Of a DNA stretch of 64,000 bases, positions 58,030 through 64,000 are shown piece after piece (the first letter of the stretch is position 1; every line of letters starts with the position of its first letter). Under the pieces are notes generated by a model, which was not told where the DNA came from, ran no database searches, and saw only the letters and a list, made by a program, of their open reading frames with translations. Position numbers and translations under genes: made by a program. The stretch comes from Pseudomonadota bacterium (GTDB taxonomy: Bacteria > Pseudomonadota > Gammaproteobacteria > Xanthomonadales > Xanthomonadaceae), in the NCBI GenBank assembly GCA_018242485.1, contig JAFEBV010000041.1, forward strand, positions 124,001-188,000, written 5' to 3'.

Positions 58030-60738
58030 ATGCGCAAGACCGCATCACCCCGTCTCCTGCCGCTCGCCCTCGCCGTGATGCTCGGCTGCGGCATGCCCGC
58101 TGCGAATCCGGCTTCGGCTGCTCCCGCCAACGCCGTGGCAAGCGCTGACGGGGCCACCCGCGCGACCCTCGACAACGGCCTGCGGGTGGTGATCGTCCCC
58201 GACCGCCTCGCGCCGATGGTGACCACCCAGATCACCTATCTGGCCGGCGGCTACGAAACGCCTGTCGGGCAGCCCGGCAGCGCGCATGCGCTGGAGCACA
58301 TGATGTTCCGCGACAGCCGTGGCATGACCGGCGCGCAGCTCAACGAGATGACCGGCAAGATGGGCGCCGACAACAACGCCTTCACCACCTCCGATGCGAC
58401 CCAGTACTACTTCGTGGCGCCGGCGCAGTATCTGGACTTGCTGTTGCACATCGAGTCCACGCGCATGCGCGGGGCGCTGATGACCGACAAGGACTGGGCG
58501 CTGGAAAAGGGCGCGATCGAGCAGGAAGTCTCGCGCGACATTTCCGATCCGGGCTATCTGGCCTTCGCCGACGCCGAACGCGCGCTGTTCGCCGGCACTG
58601 GCTACGCCGAGGATGCGCTCGGCACCCGGCCGTCCTTCGACCGCACCACCGCGAAGGATCTGCGCGCCTTCCACGATGCGTGGTACCAGCCCAACAACGC
58701 GATCCTGGTGATCGTCGGCGATGTCGATCCGCAGGCCACGCTGGCGCAGGTCAAGCAGTTGTTCGGCACCATTCCGGCGCATCCGCTGCCGGCGCGGGTG
58801 CCGCTGGTCCTGCAGCCTTTCTCCGCCAAGACCATCGCCCGCACCACCCCCGACGCCACCGGCTCGGTGCAGTTCCTGTATCGCATGCCAGGGCAGCGTT
58901 CGCCCGATTTCGCCGCGTCGCAACTGCTGATGGATGCGCTTTCCAATGCGCGCAGCGGGTTGTCCGATCTGGCCGCCACCGGCAAGGTGCTCAGCACCTC
59001 GGCCGGCGCGCAGCCGTTCAGCAATGCCGGCATCGGTTACGTCGCGGTGGGCTTTCCGAAGGGCGGCGATGCCGCCGCCGCGCAGGCGGCGATGGATGCG
59101 CAGATCGCGCGCGTCCTCAAGGACGGCGTGCCCGCCGATCTGGTCGAGGCCGCGCGTCGCGCCGAGCTGGCGCAGTTCGAGTTCAACAAGAACAGCGCGG
59201 TGACGCAGGCCAGCGCGTGGTCGCAGGCGCTGGCGTGGCAGGGGCTGGATTCGCCCGCGCAAGCCGAGCAGCAGATCCGCGCGGTGACGGTGGACGACGT
59301 CAACCGCGTCGCCCGGCAATGGCTCAAGGCCGACCAGCGCGTGACCGTGGTGCTCACGCCCGATCCGAACGGCAAGCGCCCACCGGACAGCAACGGCTTC
59401 GGCGGCAGCGAAAAATTCGGCAGCGACGACAAGCTCGACGCGCCGCTGCCCGAGTGGGCGGCCACCGCGCTGGCGAAACTCGACATGCCGCACTGGACGC
59501 TGGCGCCGCAGCGCATGACGCTGGCCAACGGCATCACCCTGATCGTGCAGCCGGAAACCGTCAGCAAGACCGTCACCGTGGTCGGCCACGTCGATCACGA
59601 TGCGTCCCTGCAGGAAGCGCCCGGCAAGGAAGGCATCGCGCGCGTGCTCAATGCCCTGTTCGACTACGGCACCACCACGCTCGACCGCACCGCCTTCCAC
59701 AAGGCGCTCGACGACATCGCCGCGAACGCCTCCGGCGGCAGCGATTTCAATCTCGCCGTGCCCAGCGAGGGCTTCGATCGCGGCATGGCCCTGCTGGCCG
59801 ACAATGAGCTGCATCCGGCGTTGCCGGCGGCCGCCTTCACCGTGCAGCAGCAAACCCTGTCGCGCACGCTGGCCGGCGAGTTGCAATCGCCGTCATACCA
59901 GATGTTCCGCGCGCTGAAGAAGGGCTTGCTGCCCGCCGGCGACCCGGCCTTGCGCGAAGCCACGCCGGCCACGGTGGACAAGCTCGCCTTGCAGGATGCG
60001 AAGGATTACTACGCCAGCACGTTCCGTCCGGACATGACCACCATCGTCGTGGTCGGCGATGTCACCCCGGAACAGGCGCGCGCGACCGTGGAGAAGTACT
60101 TCGGCGGCTGGAAGGCGCAAGGGCCCAAGCCGTCCACGATCCCGGCGAAGGTGCCGCTCAATCCGCCCAGTTACACCGTCGTCCCCAACGCCTACGCCTC
60201 GCAGGACCAGGTGCTGATGGCGCAGACGCTGGGTGTGGATCTGGCCAATCCGGATCGCTTCGCGCTCACCCTGGGCAACGACGTGCTCGGCGGCAATGGC
60301 TTTGCCTCGCGACTGATGACCGACATCCGCGTCAAGCACGGCTTCGCCTACGGCGCCGGCTCGGGCATGCAGTTCGACCGCTCGCGTTCGGTGTTCTACG
60401 TGCAATACGGCAGCGACCCGGGCAAGGTCGGGCCGGTGGATGCGCTGGTGCAGCAGAACCTGCGCGCAATGCAGAACCAGCCGGTGTCGAAGACCGAACT
60501 CGACAACGCCCGCCAGTATGAAATCCGCTCGATCCCGGTGAGCGTGTCCAGCGTGGAACGCATCGCCCGCGAGTTGCTGGCGTGGAGCTGGAAGGGCCTG
60601 CCGCTGGACGAGCCGATGGTCGCCGCACGGCATTACCTCGACATGAGCGCGCAGCAGGTGCAGGACGCATTCCGCAAGCACATCGATCCCGACCACCTCG
60701 TGCAGGTGGTGCAGGGGCCGGCGCCGGAGAAGCACTGA
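58030..60738 (+). CDS. Two-domain M16 zinc peptidase
   Basis: Insulinase-family protein of 902 aa with a signal peptide (residues 1 to about 28, cut near ASA). Four M16 half-domains: the first carries the active site HALEH (His86, Glu89, His90) with a downstream Glu in the KGAIEQEV stretch, while the second pair (from about 490) has the same fold without the HxxEH. Thus one active and one inactive halves, as in pitrilysin-like periplasmic enzymes. The ATG at 58030 follows AAGGACAACGACC. A periplasmic peptide-degrading role is inferred. Confidence 0.9.
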   Translation: MRKTASPRLLPLALAVMLGCGMPAANPASAAPANAVASADGATRATLDNGLRVVIVPDRLAPMVTTQITYLAGGYETPVGQPGSAHALEHMMFRDSRGMTGAQLNEMTGKMGADNNAFTTSDATQYYFVAPAQYLDLLLHIESTRMRGALMTDKDWALEKGAIEQEVSRDISDPGYLAFADAERALFAGTGYAEDALGTRPSFDRTTAKDLRAFHDAWYQPNNAILVIVGDVDPQATLAQVKQLFGTIPAHPLPARVPLVLQPFSAKTIARTTPDATGSVQFLYRMPGQRSPDFAASQLLMDALSNARSGLSDLAATGKVLSTSAGAQPFSNAGIGYVAVGFPKGGDAAAAQAAMDAQIARVLKDGVPADLVEAARRAELAQFEFNKNSAVTQASAWSQALAWQGLDSPAQAEQQIRAVTVDDVNRVARQWLKADQRVTVVLTPDPNGKRPPDSNGFGGSEKFGSDDKLDAPLPEWAATALAKLDMPHWTLAPQRMTLANGITLIVQPETVSKTVTVVGHVDHDASLQEAPGKEGIARVLNALFDYGTTTLDRTAFHKALDDIAANASGGSDFNLAVPSEGFDRGMALLADNELHPALPAAAFTVQQQTLSRTLAGELQSPSYQMFRALKKGLLPAGDPALREATPATVDKLALQDAKDYYASTFRPDMTTIVVVGDVTPEQARATVEKYFGGWKAQGPKPSTIPAKVPLNPPSYTVVPNAYASQDQVLMAQTLGVDLANPDRFALTLGNDVLGGNGFASRLMTDIRVKHGFAYGAGSGMQFDRSRSVFYVQYGSDPGKVGPVDALVQQNLRAMQNQPVSKTELDNARQYEIRSIPVSVSSVERIARELLAWSWKGLPLDEPMVAARHYLDMSAQQVQDAFRKHIDPDHLVQVVQGPAPEKH

Positions 60739-60745
60739 GCCGTTT

Positions 60746-60932
60746 CAAGCCCCTCTCCCATCGGGAGAGGGGTTGGGGTGAGGGGCGAAAGCCGCGAAGA
60801 GGGTCGTACTGCCGCGGTGCAAGCCCCTCTCCCATCGGGAGAGGGGTTGGGTAGAAATCGCAAAGGATGTTGCACTGCCACGTTTCAAGCCCCTCTCCCA
60901 TCGGGAGAGGGGTTGGGATGAGGGGCGAAAGC
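60746..60932. repeat. Three copies of a palindromic repeat
   Basis: CAAGCCCCTCTCCC-ATC-GGGAGAGGGGTTGGG occurs at 60746, 60820 and 60886 in the same orientation, spaced 74 and 66 bases. Each is a perfect ten-base-pair hairpin with a three-base loop followed by GTTGGG and in copies 1 and 3 GTGAGGGGCGAAAGC or a variant. They lie in the 270-base gap between convergent genes, where they can act as terminators. Spacers between them differ, so this is not a CRISPR array. Confidence 0.8.
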
Positions 60933-61009
60933 CTCCTTCCTGCATCAACCCTACAGCATCCCCATTTTCGCGGGGGTAGCTTCTCCCGGACGGAGAAGCA
61001 AAATGCGGC

Positions 61010-63277
61010 TCAAGCCAATTCGGTAGCCGCCGCAACGATATCCGCCTCGCCCGGCAGCACCAGCAAGGCCGCGCCCGCGAGCGGGGTGTAGGTGTCCACC
61101 CCGACCACGCGGCGCAGCGGCTTGCTGCCATGCCCGACCTCGACGATGGCGGTGATGATGCCCTCGCCGACACCGGCGCTGCGGCGGCCTTCGTCCACCA
61201 CGAGAATGCGTGCGCACTCGCCTGCGTGCCGCGCGATGGCTTGCTCGTTCAATGGCTGCAACCAGCGCAGATCGACCACGCGCACCTTCCAGCCGTGTTT
61301 CGATTCGATCTGCCTTGCGGCGCGCAGACTCATCGGCACGCCGTTGCCGTAAGTGAAGACCACCAGATCCTTCGCGTCGGCGTCATAAACGCGTTCCTCG
61401 CCCAGCACCATCGCTTCGCCGGGCGCGGGATAGGCGAACTGCCACGCGCCATCGCCGGCTGCGTGCAGATCCTTGGTCATGTACAGCGCGATGGGTTCGA
61501 GGAAGGCGCACACGCGCCCATCGACCTTCACCAGCGCCGCGAGCGTGCGCAGCATCGTCGCCGCGTCATCGCCACGCGACGGACAGCCGACCACGAGGCC
61601 GGGGATGTCGCGCAGCGCGGCGATGGAGTTGTCGTTGTGGAAATGTCCGCCGAAACCGCGCTGGTAACCCAGCGAGGCGATGCGCATCAGGATCGGATTG
61701 CGGTACTGGCCATTGCTGAAGAACTGCAATGAACACGCCTCGCCGCGGATCTGATCGCAGGCGTTGTGGAAATACGCGAGGTACTGGATCTCCGGGATCG
61801 GCAGCATCCCCATATTGGCGTAGCCCTGCGCAAGGCCGAGGATCATGGTCTCGTCGAGCAGGGTGTTGAACACGCGCGCGTTCTTGAAGGCCTTGTGCAA
61901 TCCCTTGGTCACCGTATAGACGCCGCCCTTCTGCGCCACGTCCTCGCCGAACAGCAGCGACTCGGGGTACTTGCAGAACAAATCGTGCAGGGCGTTGTTG
62001 ATCAACAGCGCGAGGTGGCGTGGCGGCAGGTTCTCCGGCAGCTTGGCCTCGCTGCCGAACACCGCCAGACGCTTGTCGGCGAAATCCGCGCGCTGCGCCT
62101 CCGCTTTCACCGCGGCGGGCGTGTACGGCGCGAGCGGCGCGATGACGTCGGCGAGGTCGGTGAGCTTGGGGCGGCGGTCGGCTTCCTCGGCAGCCGCAAA
62201 ACAGCGCTTGCGAATATCCTCGTACTGCGCGAGCAGCGATTCCTTCGTGTGCAGGCCCGATGCGAGCGCGATATGCGCCGAGCGCAGCAGCGGATCGCCG
62301 GCCTCGACCTGCATCAATTCCTCGAAGCTGCGCCACTCGATCTCGAAGTCGGTGCCGGCGTGACCCATGATGCGTGTGGTGCGCAGGTGCAGGAAGGTCG
62401 GCCGGCGGGTGGTGCGGCAGTGGTGCACGGCGCGCGCGACCTGCTCGTAGCCGGCGGCGATGTCGAGGCCGTCGGCGTAGAAATAATCCAGATCCTGACG
62501 ACGTGCGAAGTTGCGCTCGATCCAGCCGCCCGGCGTCTTCACCGAGATGCCGATGCCGTTGTCCTCGCACACGAACAGCACCGGCGCGGGCAGCTTCTGG
62601 TAGGCCGTCCAGCCGGCGGTGTTGAAGGCAGTCTGCGCGGTGGCATGGTTGCTCGATGCGTCGCCGAACGAGCAGATCGCGATGGAATCGTCGGGAATCG
62701 GCAGCGCATGACCGATGCGTCGCGCCTGCTCGATCGCCACCGCGGTGCCCAGCGCTTTCGGCAAATGCGAGGCGATGGTCGAGGTCTGCGGCAGCACCCA
62801 CAGCGGCTTGCTGCCCCACACCTTGTGGCGGCCGCCGGAGGCCGGATCATCCTTCGATGCGGCAAACGACAGCGCCGAATCCATGACCGGATCGAGACCG
62901 GGCAATTTGCGGAAGCGTTCGGCCATGAACGCGCCGGAGCGGTAATGCAGGAAGGCCGGATCGGTGTGGCGGGTAAGCCGCGCGACCATCGCGTTGCCTT
63001 CGTGGCCGGACGATCCGATGGTGTAGAAGACCTTGTTCTTCACCCGCAGCACACGCGCCATCAGATCCAGATGACGGCTGATCAACTGCGATTCGAACAG
63101 ATCGAGGAAATCGCGCGCACTGCACAGACTGCCGTCGAGAACGGGTTCGTCGGCGGCTGGGCGCGGCTGCGCATGGCCATGCCATTGCTGCACGAACTCG
63201 GTGAAGTTCTGATCGCACACTTCGGCGCGATTGACGTTCTTGTGGCGGGCGGGGATGGGCTGGGCGATGGCGTTCAT
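61010..63277 (-). CDS. Fused alpha/beta E1 dehydrogenase (thiamine diphosphate)
   Basis: Protein of 755 aa joining E1-alpha and E1-beta of a 2-oxo acid dehydrogenase. Alpha part (about 1-390): SSGHEGNAM, and ThDP site GDASSNHATAQTAFNTAGW...CEDNGIGIS. Beta part (about 430-755): LLFGEDVAQKGGVYTVTKGL, and YTYGNGVPMSLRAA. The pattern fits branched-chain 2-oxoisovalerate/acetoin-type E1. No E2 or E3 genes are near. The ATG at 63277 follows GGGGGAGAACCC. Fused E1 of this size is common in Xanthomonadales. Confidence 0.88.
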   Translation of the reverse strand: MNAIAQPIPARHKNVNRAEVCDQNFTEFVQQWHGHAQPRPAADEPVLDGSLCSARDFLDLFESQLISRHLDLMARVLRVKNKVFYTIGSSGHEGNAMVARLTRHTDPAFLHYRSGAFMAERFRKLPGLDPVMDSALSFAASKDDPASGGRHKVWGSKPLWVLPQTSTIASHLPKALGTAVAIEQARRIGHALPIPDDSIAICSFGDASSNHATAQTAFNTAGWTAYQKLPAPVLFVCEDNGIGISVKTPGGWIERNFARRQDLDYFYADGLDIAAGYEQVARAVHHCRTTRRPTFLHLRTTRIMGHAGTDFEIEWRSFEELMQVEAGDPLLRSAHIALASGLHTKESLLAQYEDIRKRCFAAAEEADRRPKLTDLADVIAPLAPYTPAAVKAEAQRADFADKRLAVFGSEAKLPENLPPRHLALLINNALHDLFCKYPESLLFGEDVAQKGGVYTVTKGLHKAFKNARVFNTLLDETMILGLAQGYANMGMLPIPEIQYLAYFHNACDQIRGEACSLQFFSNGQYRNPILMRIASLGYQRGFGGHFHNDNSIAALRDIPGLVVGCPSRGDDAATMLRTLAALVKVDGRVCAFLEPIALYMTKDLHAAGDGAWQFAYPAPGEAMVLGEERVYDADAKDLVVFTYGNGVPMSLRAARQIESKHGWKVRVVDLRWLQPLNEQAIARHAGECARILVVDEGRRSAGVGEGIITAIVEVGHGSKPLRRVVGVDTYTPLAGAALLVLPGEADIVAAATELA

Positions 63278-63282
63278 GGGTT

Positions 63283-63475
63283 CTCCCCCTCTCCTGTTGC
63301 GGGAGAGGATTGGGGCAAGGGTCAATGGTTTCAAATCAGACGATTTCGCAAGCGAAGTTGGTGCCCTCATCCGCCCTGCGGGCACCTTCCCCCGGAGGGG
63401 GAAGGAAGCAGTCGCCTCTCCCTCCGGGAGAGGCCGACGCGCCGCAGGCGCGGCGGGTGAGGGAATGCCGTATCC
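63283..63475. repeat. Cluster of palindromic intergenic repeats
   Basis: Three related hairpin units: CTCTCCTGTTGCGGGAGAG at about 63289; CCTCATCCGCCCTGCGGGCACC with CCCCGGAGGGGG at 63364-63405, matching in reverse the unit at 50371; and CCTCTCCCTCCGGGAGAGG at about 63413. They fill the gap between the partial GST gene and the E1 gene and probably belong to the same dispersed family. Confidence 0.7.
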
Positions 63476-63489
63476 GATTGCAACGGCGC

Positions 63490-64000
63490 TTACCGTGCGG
63501 ATTGCTTCGACTGCGCAATCAACGCGATGTTTTCCTCTGCATACTTCGGCATCGGCAGATAACCCGGCTGCGCTTTCACCTGCGCCAGCCAGTCGCTGAC
63601 ACGCGGGTAGCGGTTCAGGTCGAAACCGCCTTCGTCGGCGACGTGGGTGTAGCCGAACAGGGCGATGTCGGCGATGCCGTAATCAGTGCCGCCGCCGCTG
63701 AACCATGCGTGCGCGGACAGGTGGGTTTCCATTACCGCCAGCGCCTGATGGCCGCGTTCGCGCAGGCGCGGCAAGTCGGCGCGACGCGGCGAATCCAGCG
63801 GCGTCCAGCCGCAAATGAAACGTGCCACCGCGACGCAGGGCTCGTGGCTGTATTGTTCGAAGAACATCCACGCCATCGTCTGCGCGCGTTGCCATGCATC
63901 GCCGGCGAAATACGCGGTGCCTTCGGCCAGCCAGTACAGGATCGCATCGGATTCGGCCAGGGTGCGGCCATCCTCCAGTTCGATCATCGGCGCCTTGCCG
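63490..64000 (-). CDS. Glutathione S-transferase, partial (N-terminus beyond window)
   Basis: The last 169 or so residues of a GST-like protein; the N-terminus runs off the right edge. The thioredoxin-like part ends with PMIELEDGRTLAESDAILYWLAEG, where ESDAIL is the gamma-Glu binding SNAIL/TRAIL-type motif. The C-terminal helical domain has SGGGTDYGIADIALFGYTHVADEGGFDLNRYPRVSDWLAQVKAQPGYL, matching the family's N-capping box (YGIADI). Substrate not known. Confidence 0.85.
   Translation of the reverse strand, partial: GKAPMIELEDGRTLAESDAILYWLAEGTAYFAGDAWQRAQTMAWMFFEQYSHEPCVAVARFICGWTPLDSPRRADLPRLRERGHQALAVMETHLSAHAWFSGGGTDYGIADIALFGYTHVADEGGFDLNRYPRVSDWLAQVKAQPGYLPMPKYAEENIALIAQSKQSAR

Noticed and set aside
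60746..60932. Three evenly placed repeats as a CRISPR array
   Set aside because: The repeats are short perfect hairpins of a dispersed intergenic family; spacers are 40 or so bases of unequal length, only three units exist and no cas genes are near.

Overview
The window is high-GC chromosomal DNA that reads as a gammaproteobacterium of the Xanthomonadales/Lysobacterales (inference). The basis is gene content and order (ftsK-lolA-rarA, tpiA-secG-tRNA-Leu, a PepSY-type protein ahead of a PhoP/PhoQ pair, a fused E1 dehydrogenase) together with short palindromic and 7-base tandem repeats between genes. Genus cannot be settled from the sequence alone.

Layout. 0-7.7 kb: PhoPQ-like two-component system with a PepSY-type protein, a CtlX-like amidinohydrolase overlapping dusA, two small secreted proteins, a TonB-family protein and a SPOR protein. 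7.7-12.2 kb: tRNA-Thr, a perfect CRP/Clp-type site, an AbrB-like/Doc toxin-antitoxin pair, an LplT-PlsC fusion and ampE. 12.47-20.03 kb: a roughly 7.5-kb P4-like integrative element in the 3' end of tRNA-Leu(GAG), carrying a tyrosine integrase, AlpA, a zinc-finger primase and DUF927 helicase module, and an iteron-rich inverted-repeat region that may be its origin. 20.1-22.5 kb: secG, tpiA and a short-chain dehydrogenase. 22.5-32.75 kb: an accessory island bounded by pieces of IS91-type (HUH) transposases. It carries a probable defence operon: an HTH protein, a methylase fused to an HsdR-type nuclease domain, HsdS, a DGQHR/DndB-like protein fused to a deoxyribosyltransferase/TIR-like domain, RhuM, and the broken N-terminus of a TOTE-type primase. 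32.75-37.7 kb: a copper module (P-type ATPase, MerR regulator, cupredoxin) tied together by two matching MerR operators, with a PAS-GGDEF cyclase between them. 37.7-47.8 kb: rarA, lolA, ftsK, a Ser/Thr kinase with tetratricopeptide-like repeats, an M14 peptidase, an FHA-GGDEF cyclase and a FitAB-type toxin-antitoxin pair with a perfect operator palindrome. 47.8-64 kb: pbpC with a thioester alpha-2-macroglobulin lipoprotein, prolyl aminopeptidase, a two-domain M16 peptidase, a fused alpha/beta E1 dehydrogenase and a partial glutathione S-transferase.

The most interesting parts are the restriction-like operon at 25.3-31.8 kb, which lacks a separate HsdR motor and contains a sensor-effector fusion; its odd bracketing by complementary halves of an IS91 transposase; and the candidate replication origin in the tRNA-Leu element.
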